A stretch of 64,000 bases of DNA, from NCBI GenBank assembly GCA_016293865.1, contig JAEDDG010000001.1, forward strand, positions 1-64,000, read 5' to 3'. Each line of letters begins with the position of its first letter. Within the stretch, counting starts at the first letter, position 1. The position numbers and the translations under genes were made by a program. Positions 51,163 to 59,789 of the stretch are shown in pieces. The notes beneath the pieces are model-generated. The model made no database searches and had not been told where the DNA came from. It saw nothing but the letters and a program-made list of their open reading frames with translations. The stretch comes from Oscillospiraceae bacterium (GTDB lineage Bacteria > Bacillota > Clostridia > Oscillospirales > Oscillospiraceae).

Positions 51163-51843
51163 ATGTACAGAAAAATCATCTGCATTGACGAAGAAAAATG
51201 CAACGGCTGCGGCGCGTGCGCCGCTGCCTGCCACGAGGGGGCCATTGCCATCATCAACGGAAAGGCGCGTCTGATCCGGGCTGATTACTGCGACGGACTG
51301 GGCGACTGTCTGCCTGTCTGCCCGACCGGCGCCATTCGCTTTGAAATCCGCGAGGCGGCTGCATCCGGCGCAGCAGCCGCAGCGCGGCCGGATTCTACGC
51401 CCTGCGGCTGTCCGGGCTCTCAGGCCGGAATACTGCGCGGGCCGGCGGAAACCGCCTCAGAAACGGGTGCAGCGGAACCAGGCCAGCTCCGGCAGTGGCC
51501 CGTCCAGCTCCGTCTTGTCCCGGTAAACGCCCCGTATTTTGACGGCGCGCACCTGCTGGTCGCCGCAGACTGCGCAGCATATGCCTGCGGCAGCTTCCAT
51601 CGCAGTTTCATCCGCGGCCGCATCACGCTGATCGGCTGTCCAAAGCTGGATCCTGTGGATTATACAGATAAACTGACACAGATCCTGCAAAGCAACGACA
51701 TCAGGAGTCTGACTGTCGCGCGCATGGAAGTCCCCTGCTGCGGCGGTCTGGAAAAAGCAGCTCAGCACGCCCTGCAGGCCAGCGGGAAAAATATCCCGCT
51801 GCGAACCGCAGTCATCGCCGCAGACGGACGGATTCTGAAATAA
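51163..51843 (+). CDS. Dicluster [4Fe-4S] ferredoxin-like protein
   Basis: 226 residues. The N-terminal 2[4Fe-4S] ferredoxin has CNGCGACAAACHEGA (cluster 1) and a variant second motif CDGLGDCLPVCPTGA. An Ala/Gly-rich linker follows, then a C-terminal domain with ADCAAYACG, IGCPKLD and VPCCGGLE, which may bind another cluster. Proteins of this type often sit near hybrid-cluster protein (hcp) genes in Clostridia, but none is here. The start at 51163 follows CGGAGG. Probable electron carrier. Confidence 0.85.
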   Translation: MYRKIICIDEEKCNGCGACAAACHEGAIAIINGKARLIRADYCDGLGDCLPVCPTGAIRFEIREAAASGAAAAARPDSTPCGCPGSQAGILRGPAETASETGAAEPGQLRQWPVQLRLVPVNAPYFDGAHLLVAADCAAYACGSFHRSFIRGRITLIGCPKLDPVDYTDKLTQILQSNDIRSLTVARMEVPCCGGLEKAAQHALQASGKNIPLRTAVIAADGRILK

Positions 51844-51849
51844 TTCAAA

Positions 51850-51889
51850 AACAAGCACAGCGCCTGCCGGAACCGGCAGGCGCTGTGCT
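51850..51889 (-). terminator. Terminator of the iron/sulfur operon
   Basis: A 17-bp perfect stem (51854-51870 with 51873-51889). The T-run (TGTTTTTG) is on the minus strand, serving the leftward operon; on the plus strand it lacks a T-run. Confidence 0.85.
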
Positions 51890-51902
51890 GTCCGTGCTTA
51901 TT

Positions 51903-52658
51903 CTATGCAAGAAACAGGATGTTCCCGTCCCTGTCGTCCGGTGCGCTTACGCGCCGGACATTAAAGACGGATTCGATCACTCCGCGTCTCATGCACTCCT
52001 CTCTTGTCCCTGCGAAAACGCATGTATGCCGGTCAAGCACAAGCAGGCGGTCGGCATACGTCGCCGCAAGGGAGAGATTGTGCAGAATCACCATCAGCGT
52101 TTTCCCCTCCGACGTCAGTGCACGCATCATCCGCAGGCATTCCGCCTCCGCATGGATATCCATGTAGGCAGTCGGTTCGTCCAGAACCAGAACGTCCGCA
52201 TCCTGGGCCAGCATCATCGCAAGATAGGCGCGCTGACGTTCGCCGCCTGAAAGCGTGGGAAGCCGCCGGGAGGCAAAGGAAACCATTTCCGTCCGCCGCA
52301 GCGCGTTGTCCACCGCCGCCCGGTCCTGCGCAGAAAAACGGCGGTTCAGGCCAAGATACGGGCTTCTGCCCAGGCCGGCCAGCTCCCGCACAGTCAGGTC
52401 CGGCGCAGGCAGCGTCTGGGGCAGCGACGCAATGCGGCAAGCGCGCTGACGCGGCGCAAGCTCCCGCAGCGAAGCCCCCTCCAGCGAAAGATTGCCCGTA
52501 TATGGGATCTGCTGCCGGATGCAGGCGGCCAGCGTGGATTTTCCGCTGCCGTTTTTTCCGATCAGCGCCGTAAATGTCCGCGGCGGAAGCTCAAAAGAGA
52601 CGTTTTCAAGGAGAATCTGTCCGCCCAGCGTTACGCCCAGCCCGTCACATTTCAGCAT
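51903..52658 (-). CDS. FecCD-type iron/heme ABC importer ATP-binding protein
   Basis: 251 residues, FepC/BtuD/HmuV class. It has Walker A GKNGSGKSTLAA, Q-loop IASLPQTLP, signature LSGGERQRAYLA, Walker B VLVLDEPTAYMD and switch ILHNLS. It powers uptake of a siderophore, heme or cobalamin with the permease and binding protein encoded upstream. It overlaps the permease gene by 14 bases and is last in the operon. Confidence 0.92.
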   Translation of the reverse strand: MLKCDGLGVTLGGQILLENVSFELPPRTFTALIGKNGSGKSTLAACIRQQIPYTGNLSLEGASLRELAPRQRACRIASLPQTLPAPDLTVRELAGLGRSPYLGLNRRFSAQDRAAVDNALRRTEMVSFASRRLPTLSGGERQRAYLAMMLAQDADVLVLDEPTAYMDIHAEAECLRMMRALTSEGKTLMVILHNLSLAATYADRLLVLDRHTCVFAGTREECMRRGVIESVFNVRRVSAPDDRDGNILFLA

Positions 52659-53673
52659 CGGCTTCCCTCCGTTTCAAAAGCAGGAAGAAGAAAAACGGCG
52701 CGCCCACAAGCGCCATCACAACGCCGACCGGGATCTCCGTCGGCGCCAGCAGCACACGGCCCAGCAGATCCGCCAGCAGCACAAGCGTGGGTCCCACGAA
52801 AACGGAGGTGACCAGCAGCGGCCCGGTCGCCGGTCCGGCCAGACGCCGGGCAATATGCGGCACCACAAGGCCCACAAATCCCAGCAGTCCCGCGAAGCTG
52901 ACCACCGCCGCCGCACAGGCCGACGCACAGATCAGACATACCAGCCGCAGCGCACGGATCCGCACACCCAGCGCCTGCGCCAGGGCGTCGCCCAGGCACA
53001 GAAGATGAATCCGCCGCGCCAGCACCAGCGATACCGTCAGGCACACGGCAATAAGAATCGCCGGCAGCAGCAGCTGTTCCATCTTTACGCCGGACAGCCC
53101 GCCCACAGAAAACGCATTGTAGGAGGCCAGCACATCCGTATCCAGAAGCGACAGGAAGGAAATGCCCGCACTCAGAACCGACGTACAGGCAATGCCGGCC
53201 AGAATCACCGTTCCTTTCGAAGCGCTGATCCGCTGCGCGATGGCCACGATCAGGAGCGTAGTCCCGAATGCGCCGGCAAACGCAGCCAGCGGAAGCGCCG
53301 CAGCGGCCGCCGGGAAAAAGCTCAGCAGCAGAATGCAGCAAAAGCCGGCGCCGGAGTTTACGCCGATGATGTTGGGCGAGGCCAGGGCGTTCCCGGTGAC
53401 GCTCTGCAGCAAAACGCCGGAAACAGACAGCCCAATCCCGGCCAGAACGGCGGCCACCGCACGCGGCAGGCGCAGATAATAGAAAATCACAGACGCATTC
53501 TCCGCGCCGTCCCGCCACAGCACCCCGTCAATCAGCTGTGTAAAGCTCAGCCGCACGCTGCCGCAGGTACAGCTGAGTACAAAGGTACCCAGAAGCAGGC
53601 ACGCCATAACCGGTATGCGCCTTTTGCCGCTGTGCAGCGGCTGCGCTTTGATTTCAGCTGTCTGGTTTTTCAA
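52645..53673 (-). CDS. FecCD-type iron/heme ABC importer permease
   Basis: 342 residues, about ten membrane helices. FecCD signatures are RLPRAVAAVLAGIGLSVSG, NPLASPNIIGVNSGAGF-like NALASPNIIGVNSG, and FAGLLGFVGLVVPHIAR. The start is taken as TTG at 53673 because AAAGGA lies nine bases upstream; an ATG at 53718 in the same frame overlaps the binding-protein gene and has no ribosome site. It forms a homodimeric channel. Confidence 0.9.
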   Translation of the reverse strand: MKNQTAEIKAQPLHSGKRRIPVMACLLLGTFVLSCTCGSVRLSFTQLIDGVLWRDGAENASVIFYYLRLPRAVAAVLAGIGLSVSGVLLQSVTGNALASPNIIGVNSGAGFCCILLLSFFPAAAAALPLAAFAGAFGTTLLIVAIAQRISASKGTVILAGIACTSVLSAGISFLSLLDTDVLASYNAFSVGGLSGVKMEQLLLPAILIAVCLTVSLVLARRIHLLCLGDALAQALGVRIRALRLVCLICASACAAAVVSFAGLLGFVGLVVPHIARRLAGPATGPLLVTSVFVGPTLVLLADLLGRVLLAPTEIPVGVVMALVGAPFFFFLLLKRREADAEM

Positions 53674-53704
53674 CGGCGCCCGTCCTTTCTGCGGATTTCT
53701 GCGT

Positions 53705-54658
53705 CTATGGCTGCACATCTGCAGTCAAAAGATCAATCAGGTATTCATATGCCTCATCCCAGCGGGCGTTCGGCTTATACTGGAACAGCTCCTTGGGAAG
53801 ATAGGCCACTCGCCCCTGCTGCACGGCTGTCAGGCTCTGCCACGCAGGCTCTGCCAGCACGGAATTCATATAATCCTTTGCAGCCTGTTCGTCGCCCATG
53901 GTCGCGATGAAAATATAGTCCGGATCCTGCCTGAGCACTTCTTCAAAGCTCAGGCCGTCCAGCAGTACGGGCGCCTGATCTGCAATATTTTCCGTCCCCA
54001 GTTCCTGAAGCATGGCGCAGGCAAAATGCTCCTTGGCCGTTTTGGCCTTTGTGGCCCCGGCAGTGGAGCCAGCGCGGATAAACAGAATTTTCTGCGCCTG
54101 CGCCGAGCCGGCGAAGGATTCCTTCAGCGCTTCAATCCGCGTCTGAACCTGTGTGCCGTAGGTCTCATACCGCCCGCTTTCACCGGTGAGCTCCGTGAAA
54201 AGATGCAGAACATCCAGATAGTCCTCAAAGCACTCCACCCGCAGCGCAGCAGTGGGAATTCCCGCCTGCCGGCAGATCTCCGCCGCGTCGCACTGGGCCT
54301 CAATATCCGCGGAACAGAGCACAAGATCCGGACCGGCGTCAATCAGCCGCTCTGTATCAATACTCTTTCCGGCACCGCCGTCCACCAGAACGGCGTCCTC
54401 TCCGGCGAAGCCGCGCTCCACGCTCTCGCCAACAGTCACCGCCACTGTACCGCCGGCAGTCATCCAGATGTCCGCCAGTGATGAAAACAGCACGGCCACC
54501 CGCTGCGGATTTTTCGGAAGCTCGACCTCCGCACCGGCGGCATCCACCGCCGCGACTGTGCCGCCCTGCGATCCGGCAGACGGCACACAGCCGGAACACA
54601 GCCCTGCCGCAAGCGATGCCGCAAGCAGCAGGACAAGCCATCTCCTGCACTTCAGCAC
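53705..54658 (-). CDS. FecB/BtuF-type iron/heme-binding lipoprotein
   Basis: 317 residues. The signal peptide ends near LCSGC (lipid Cys24), then a Peripla_BP_2 domain with VAVLFSSLADIWMTAG, DLVLCSADIEAQ and PDYIFIATMGDEQAAK. It binds a ferric siderophore, heme or corrinoid for the FecCD importer; the ligand is not identifiable. It overlaps the 3' end of the large oxidoreductase gene by seven bases, so iron uptake and the redox enzyme are co-expressed. Confidence 0.9.
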   Translation of the reverse strand: MLKCRRWLVLLLAASLAAGLCSGCVPSAGSQGGTVAAVDAAGAEVELPKNPQRVAVLFSSLADIWMTAGGTVAVTVGESVERGFAGEDAVLVDGGAGKSIDTERLIDAGPDLVLCSADIEAQCDAAEICRQAGIPTAALRVECFEDYLDVLHLFTELTGESGRYETYGTQVQTRIEALKESFAGSAQAQKILFIRAGSTAGATKAKTAKEHFACAMLQELGTENIADQAPVLLDGLSFEEVLRQDPDYIFIATMGDEQAAKDYMNSVLAEPAWQSLTAVQQGRVAYLPKELFQYKPNARWDEAYEYLIDLLTADVQP

Positions 54659-57234
54659 GTGGCGCCGCCTTTTAAATGCTTCTGTGCACTGAGATTCGCC
54701 TGCTTGTTCCGCAGAAGTTCGTCTGACAGAAGCTGGGCCTGCACGTTTTCAAAGCCGAGCCGCGCCACCGTATCCGCAAAACGCTCGCCTGTATTGCCCT
54801 GTTCGCGGAAAAGCAGAATCGCCTTCTCAATCACATTCAGAACCTCTTCCCGGTCGGTAAACACCTTGTCCAGCGGACGGCCGCAGGCCGTTTTCTTGCC
54901 CCAGCGTCCACCGATGTAAATCCGGTAGCCGTCAATATATCCGGTGACTGCCCCGAACGGACATTTTCCGACACAGCGCCCGCAGTGATTGCATGCCTCC
55001 GCCGGAATGACCAGCTTTTCGCCGTCCATCCTGGCCGCGCCGATGGGACAGGCCTTTTCAACCTGACAGACCCTGCAGCCCCGGCAGAGATCCGCCGTAA
55101 TCTCCGGCACCCGCTGGCCGATAACACCCAGATCGTTCAGATCCGGCTTGACGCAGTTATTGGGACAGCCGCCGACGGCGATTTTGAACTTATGCGGCAG
55201 CTTGACGTCGTGATAACCGCTGTAAAACCGCTGATGGATCTCCTCGGAAAGCGCGAATGTATCGATCAGGCCGTACTGGCAGGTCGTTCCCTTGCAGGAA
55301 ACCACCGGGCGGACTTTGGAGCCTGTGCCGCCGGTTTCCAGTCCCGCCTCGGCCAGAAATGCCCGCAGCGGCTCAATATTCTCAAAGGGAACGCCCTGGA
55401 TCTCCAGCGTCAGACGCGTGGTCATGGCGACCTCGCCGCTGCCGAAGCGGCGGGCGGCCTCTGCCACCGCGCTGAATTCATCTGCGGTAATCTTGCCGTT
55501 GCGGGTAATCACGCGGCAGTTGAACCGGTCCGGGCTGTTTTTGTCCCAAAGGCAGCCCAGCGCCTTGACGCGGGTCATCTCCTCCGCAGTGACGGCCGCG
55601 TGCACGTTGCGCACCCGCACATCATTGAGGAATGTGGCGCCCTCCAGCACCACTGTATTTGTATACCCATAGTGCATCAGGCGGTTCTGCATGAAATACG
55701 CACGTTTTCCCCTTCTGCACACCAGCAGCAGCTTCTCGTCCCTGCCGAGTCCCTCCACGGGACCGTTGACCTTGCCCAGATCCACATGCACGGCGCCGCG
55801 GATTGACGGCACGGGATTGACGTCAACCACGCGGTACTCATCCGCCTTGCCCTGTGCATACTCCGCCGGCGTCATGCTGACCAGCGCGCCGGACAGCTTG
55901 TTGAGCAGCACATACACAGCCTGCACAAACGGATGAATTGCAGTGGAAAACGGCGGCGCGTAGGCGTAATCCGCATTGTCGAAATCCTCCAGAACGGCGC
56001 CCATGTTCAGGCCGGTCACAGCAATATCGATCATTTTATCCACCGCGCCCGGTCCCAGCACCTGCGCGCCCAGCAGACGGTGCGTCGCCCGGTCGGCAAT
56101 CAGCTTTGTAATGAAAAAGCCGGAGTCCGGATAATAGTGCGCCTTGTCGTCGGTCACCGCGACAGTCGTGACCACATCATAGCCGGCTTCCTCTGCCTGC
56201 GCCTGCGTCAGACCCGTGCGGCCGCAGTTCAGGTCGGGCAGCTTGACAATGCCGGTGCCCAGCACGCCCGGATAGCGCTTCAGCGTCCCAGTCAGAATCT
56301 GTGCCAGGGTCCGGCCCTCCAGATTTGCGGACGAGCCCATGGGCGACCACTGCCGCTGACCGGTCAGGCGGTTGGTGACCATTGCGCAGTCGCCGACGGC
56401 ATAAACATCCGGAAGGCTTGTCCGCAGAAGCGCATCAACCAGCACCGCACCTTTGGAGAGGGCAATCCCGCTCGCCCGGAGAAAGTCCGTATTCGGCCGG
56501 ATGCCCACAGCCACCACCGCCATCTCGCAGGGCAGCAGGCCGCCGTCGGTCACCACGCCGGTCACCGCTTCCGTCCCTTCGAATTTCCGCACGGCAGTGT
56601 TGGTCATCACCCGGATGCCCTGCTGCGCCAGATGCTTTTTGACATATGCGGCCAACTCCGGATCCAGAAGATTCGGCAGCAGCTGCGGCGCGAAGTCCAG
56701 TACGGTCACGTCAACGCCCTGGGCCTTCAGGTTTTCCGCCGCCTCCAGGCCGATAAAGCCCGCGCCGACCACAACCGCGCGGCGGACATTGTGCTCCGTC
56801 AGATATGCGCGGATCTGAACGGCATCTTCCGGCGTACGCATCTTGAAAATGCCTCTGCGTCCGGCGCCCTCCACCGGCGGCAGAACCGGAGACGCACCGG
56901 TGGCAATCACCAGCTTGTCATACACATACGTCTCCGTCTGTCCGTCAGCCAGGTTTCTGACCTGCACCGTATGCTGATCCGGCTGTACGGCGACGGCCTC
57001 CCGCCCGGTCAGGACTTCCACACCCGTCAATGCTGAATAAGCGGCAGGCGTATTGACTATCAGCTCCTCCCTGCTGCCGATCAGACCGCCCACATAATAT
57101 GGCAGGCCGCAGCCCGCATAGGAAATGTCCGTGTCTTTTGTCAGAATTGTGACTTCAATGCTGCGATCCGCGCGCTTGAGCTTTGCAGCCGTTTTTGTAC
57201 CGGCCGCAACGCCTCCGAGAATATACACATGCAT
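54652..57234 (-). CDS. Multidomain fusion: CoA-disulfide-reductase-like flavoprotein, rhodanese, siroheme reductase module, ferredoxin
   Basis: 860 residues. The N-terminal part (about 1-450) is a class III pyridine-nucleotide disulfide oxidoreductase: FAD motif GGVAAGTKTA, redox Cys42 in SYAGCGLPYY, NAD(P)H motif GAGFIGLEAAENL and a dimerisation domain. A rhodanese domain (about 465-550) has the active loop CRRGKRA (Cys506). A sulfite/nitrite reductase half-module (about 575-705) carries the siroheme/[4Fe-4S] cysteines 647, 652, 690 and 694 (CKGTTC, CPNNC). Two [4Fe-4S] motifs follow (CRGCRVC, CNHCGRC). It plausibly passes electrons from NADH to sulfite, nitrite or persulfide within one chain. 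It lies in an operon with the DUF134 regulator and iron importer. Confidence 0.9.
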   Translation of the reverse strand: MHVYILGGVAAGTKTAAKLKRADRSIEVTILTKDTDISYAGCGLPYYVGGLIGSREELIVNTPAAYSALTGVEVLTGREAVAVQPDQHTVQVRNLADGQTETYVYDKLVIATGASPVLPPVEGAGRRGIFKMRTPEDAVQIRAYLTEHNVRRAVVVGAGFIGLEAAENLKAQGVDVTVLDFAPQLLPNLLDPELAAYVKKHLAQQGIRVMTNTAVRKFEGTEAVTGVVTDGGLLPCEMAVVAVGIRPNTDFLRASGIALSKGAVLVDALLRTSLPDVYAVGDCAMVTNRLTGQRQWSPMGSSANLEGRTLAQILTGTLKRYPGVLGTGIVKLPDLNCGRTGLTQAQAEEAGYDVVTTVAVTDDKAHYYPDSGFFITKLIADRATHRLLGAQVLGPGAVDKMIDIAVTGLNMGAVLEDFDNADYAYAPPFSTAIHPFVQAVYVLLNKLSGALVSMTPAEYAQGKADEYRVVDVNPVPSIRGAVHVDLGKVNGPVEGLGRDEKLLLVCRRGKRAYFMQNRLMHYGYTNTVVLEGATFLNDVRVRNVHAAVTAEEMTRVKALGCLWDKNSPDRFNCRVITRNGKITADEFSAVAEAARRFGSGEVAMTTRLTLEIQGVPFENIEPLRAFLAEAGLETGGTGSKVRPVVSCKGTTCQYGLIDTFALSEEIHQRFYSGYHDVKLPHKFKIAVGGCPNNCVKPDLNDLGVIGQRVPEITADLCRGCRVCQVEKACPIGAARMDGEKLVIPAEACNHCGRCVGKCPFGAVTGYIDGYRIYIGGRWGKKTACGRPLDKVFTDREEVLNVIEKAILLFREQGNTGERFADTVARLGFENVQAQLLSDELLRNKQANLSAQKHLKGGATC

Positions 57235-57258
57235 AGCGAGATTTCCCCTTTCATATTT

Positions 57259-57645
57259 CTATTCCGTGATTTTTTCCTGTGTGTCCGGCTGCCCCGTCTC
57301 CGCCCCGCCGGTCCGGTGGCAGCAGTGGGCCGTATCCCGGCATTCCGGACGCAGGGCCGCGCAGACGATCACATCGCCGCCGCGGATCTCCAGCCGTCTG
57401 CCGTTGACCAGCGCGTCGGCCAGCTTGCCGCGTGCGCTGGCATACATCCTGGTTACCGTTGTGCGCGCCACATCCATCTTCTGCGCACACTGTGCCTGAC
57501 TGTACTGCTCATAGTCGATCAGGCGCAGCGTCTCATACTCGTCATAGCCGAGCACCACAACGCCATCCGCCTGCTCCCCTGCCGGCGCAAAGCCGGTCAC
57601 CCGCGGCCGCGAACAAATCCGCCGGCATTTCTGCGGTCTTGCCAA
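57259..57645 (-). CDS. DUF134 (UPF0251) family predicted DNA-binding protein
   Basis: 128 residues. It begins ARPQKCRRI, the family start, and has LGYDEYETLRLIDYEQYSQ and a sigma-70-r4-like HTH (QCAQKMDVARTTVTRMYASA). It ends in a Cys/His-rich tail (CRDTAHCCH) that could bind metal. The start is taken as TTG at 57645: AAGGAGG (57653-57660) lies just upstream, and the ATG at 57669 is only about eight bases from the predicted transcription start. First gene of the fusion-enzyme/iron operon and a candidate local regulator. Confidence 0.85.
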   Translation of the reverse strand: MARPQKCRRICSRPRVTGFAPAGEQADGVVVLGYDEYETLRLIDYEQYSQAQCAQKMDVARTTVTRMYASARGKLADALVNGRRLEIRGGDVIVCAALRPECRDTAHCCHRTGGAETGQPDTQEKITE

Positions 57646-57683
57646 AGCGCATTCCTCCTTCAGCTGCATTCTATTCTGCCCGT

Positions 57684-57714
57684 ATCATACAGAAATTATT
57701 GACATATGTCAATA
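57684..57714 (-). promoter_or_regulatory. Promoter of the redox/iron operon with 18-bp perfect palindrome
   Basis: On the minus strand TTGACA (57707-57712), a 17-base spacer and TATGAT (57684-57689). The perfect palindrome TATTGACATATGTCAATA (57697-57714) covers the -35. It is very likely an operator, either for the divergent DtxR-family protein or for DUF134 itself. Confidence 0.8.
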
Positions 57715-57813
57715 TCCTCCGCGTATTATGCCGTCCTCTCACCGCATTTCGGCCGTCCGGCCTGCATCTCTGCGTTTCCGCCGCGCATTCCGGGCCATGT
57801 GGCGCCGAACGGC

Positions 57814-57842
57814 TTGAATCGCCGGTATTTTTATGCTATGCT
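57814..57842 (+). promoter_or_regulatory. Promoter of the DtxR-family gene
   Basis: TTGAAT (57814-57819), a 17-base spacer and TATGCT (57837-57842). Confidence 0.65.
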
Positions 57843-57877
57843 GTCAGTAACGTCGTTGGACAAGGGGGCTTTGTTCC

Positions 57878-58249
57878 ATGCATCTGCAGGAATCCGGCGA
57901 AATGTATCTTGAAACCATACTGATTCTGTCCAAAAAAAACAAGTTTGTCCGTTCTCTGGATGTGGCGGAATATATGGGTTTTTCCAAGCCCAGTGTCAGC
58001 CGTGCAGTCGGCCTTCTGAAAAGCGGCGGATATCTGACCGTCGACGGCGACGGGCACCTGTCTCTGACCGAATCCGGCCGGGCTGTCGCCGAAAAAATCT
58101 ATGACCGCCATATTTTGCTGACCAGATTTCTGGTCCATCTGGGCGTCAACGAGCAGACGGCCATGGAGGACGCGTGTAAAATTGAACATGACATCAGCGA
58201 CGAGTCCTTTGAGGCAATCAAAAAACACGCCGCCAGAGGCAGCGTGTGA
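57878..58249 (+). CDS. DtxR/MntR-family metal-dependent regulator
   Basis: 123 residues. The winged HTH (about 6-70; VAEYMGFSKPSVSRAVGLL) and the metal-binding dimerisation helix region (HILLTRFLVHLGV, ACKIEHDISDESFEAI) match short MntR/IdeR-type regulators. The family's usual Asp/Glu/His metal ligands are partly visible (Glu and His of the KIEHDIS helix). It lacks the SH3 domain of long DtxR. AAGGGGG lies nine bases before the ATG. It is divergent from the iron operon and thus a good candidate for its repressor. Confidence 0.9.
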   Translation: MHLQESGEMYLETILILSKKNKFVRSLDVAEYMGFSKPSVSRAVGLLKSGGYLTVDGDGHLSLTESGRAVAEKIYDRHILLTRFLVHLGVNEQTAMEDACKIEHDISDESFEAIKKHAARGSV

Positions 58250-58275
58250 GTTCTTCATTTCTTCTGGTATTGCAG

Positions 58276-58304
58276 ACAGCCGGCAGGTTCCTGCCGGCTG
58301 TTTT
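58276..58304 (+). terminator. Terminator after the DtxR-family gene
   Basis: An 11-bp stem ACAGCCGGCAG/CTGCCGGCTGT (58276-58286 with 58291-58301) followed by TTT. Confidence 0.88.
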
Positions 58305-58461
58305 ATACTTCCGTCCTGCGCGATAAGCTGAATCATGTATTTCCGCACACGGCGGACTGCTTCCGGGCACACCGGCGGCAGCCCGCGGCGGATGCAGACA
58401 CGCGCCCACTTTTTCTGCGTGCGCAGAGCATTCCTCCGCACAGCTTATCTCCGCCCGCCTT

Positions 58462-58860
58462 TCACCAGCATTCTTCCCTGCTGCGGCGCCGGATCTCCTC
58501 CAGAATTCCGGCATCCGCAGGACAGAACGCATACAGCGGAATTTCATCCGGTGTAATCCAGCGCATGTCGGCATGTTCGAGCATTTTCGGTTTCCCTTCC
58601 GCTATGGACGCATCAAACAGAGTCAGATGCACAGTCAGATCGGGATAAGCATGGATCACATCCATAAATACATCCCGCACCGTCACCGTCACATCCAGCT
58701 CTTCCCGGCATTCACGGACCAGCGCCTGTTCCTTTGTCTCGCCCGGCTCCACCTTCCCGCCGACAAACTCCCACAAAAGGCCCCTGGCCTTGTGTGCAGG
58801 GCGTTGGCAGATCAGCATCTTTTCTCCGTCTCTGATCAGGGCGGCCACGACCTCGGTCAT
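58462..58860 (-). CDS. Nudix hydrolase, MutT-like
   Basis: 132 residues with a complete Nudix box GX5EX7REUXEEXGU reading GGKVEPGETKEQAL, then VRECREEL. The segment CQRPAHKARGLLWEFVGGK resembles MutT/8-oxo-dGTP diphosphatase. It hydrolyses nucleoside diphosphate derivatives, probably for clean-up. GGGAGGAGAG precedes the ATG. Monocistronic. Confidence 0.9.
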   Translation of the reverse strand: MTEVVAALIRDGEKMLICQRPAHKARGLLWEFVGGKVEPGETKEQALVRECREELDVTVTVRDVFMDVIHAYPDLTVHLTLFDASIAEGKPKMLEHADMRWITPDEIPLYAFCPADAGILEEIRRRSREECW

Positions 58861-59091
58861 TTTCTCTCCTCCCCGGCTGTCCGGACGGGCACAGTCTGAA
58901 ACCTGCGTCTGTCCGGTCTGTATCTGCCATTGATTATACAGAACCTGCGCTTTTTTTCAATGCCCTGCATGGAGAAATACTGCTTTTCCGGCCTGCCATC
59001 CCAGAATGGCGGGCCGCCTGAGCTTTGAAAGCAGTCTGCCCGCCATGCGCCGGCACAAGAACCGCAAGCCAGTGCGCAGCCATAAGAATTC

Positions 59092-59706
59092 TTATTCGTT
59101 TCCTCCTTTTTCCCGGGCGATTCCATAAAGCATCAGGTTAAAAAACTGCTGAATATGTCTCTCGTGCGCGGCAATCTTTTCATCCAATTCCAGACCGCCG
59201 ACCTCCGGGTTGCTGAAAAACGCATTGAACATCTCCTGCATCCAGCAGAAATATGCAAGGGCCGTTTCCTCGCTGATCCCTTCCCGGAGCGGAAGGGACC
59301 GGACAAATTTTTTGTATATGTCCAGGTTCATCTCCTCAAATCCGCGCATGGAGTCTTTTATTCTATCCTGCAGATTCTGCGGCGGGGTAAGCAGCGCCTC
59401 AAAGAGAATATGCGCCTTGTCCGGATTTTTCTTCCGCCAGCGCCATCTGACATCCATGTATCTGAGGACGTTTGTTCCACAGTTCTGCTCTTTCATATAC
59501 GCCGCGAGACTGTCGCAGCATTCCTGCAGACAGGTCAGATAGATCTCGTCCTTGTCTTTGAAATTGTGATAAACAAGCCCTTTGCAGATGCCGCTTTCAC
59601 AGATCCGGTTGACCGTTCCGCCGGCATAGCCGTGTCTGCCGAATTCACAGACTGCCGCCTGCAGAATTTTCTGTCTTGTCAGCTCCGTTTTTTCCGCACG
59701 CTTCAT
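59092..59706 (-). CDS. TetR-family regulator
   Basis: 204 residues. The N-terminal TetR HTH (about 10-57) reads KILQAAVCEFGRHGYAGGTV, then NRICESGICKGLVYHNFKDKDEIY in parts. The C-terminal helical domain is unlike other known sensors, as usual for the family. The start at 59706 follows GGGAGGG. It is divergent from a degV remnant, with two TetR-like operators between; TetR-degV pairs are common in Firmicutes, so the remnant was probably its target. Confidence 0.88.
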   Translation of the reverse strand: MKRAEKTELTRQKILQAAVCEFGRHGYAGGTVNRICESGICKGLVYHNFKDKDEIYLTCLQECCDSLAAYMKEQNCGTNVLRYMDVRWRWRKKNPDKAHILFEALLTPPQNLQDRIKDSMRGFEEMNLDIYKKFVRSLPLREGISEETALAYFCWMQEMFNAFFSNPEVGGLELDEKIAAHERHIQQFFNLMLYGIAREKGGNE

Positions 59707-59729
59707 ATCTGATTCTGCCCTCCCAATTA

Positions 59730-59789
59730 TTGACCATTCAGTCAACATTTTCAACGCAGTATTATACATATAATTAACCGCTGAGTCAA
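59730..59789. promoter_or_regulatory. Two TetR operators between the TetR gene and the degV remnant
   Basis: TTGACCATTCAGTCAA (59730-59745, outer arms TTGAC/GTCAA) and TTAACCGCTGAGTCAA (59774-59789) share the pattern TT-AC-N6-AGTCAA. Their centres are 44 bases apart. They fit autoregulation and control of the divergent gene. Confidence 0.7.
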
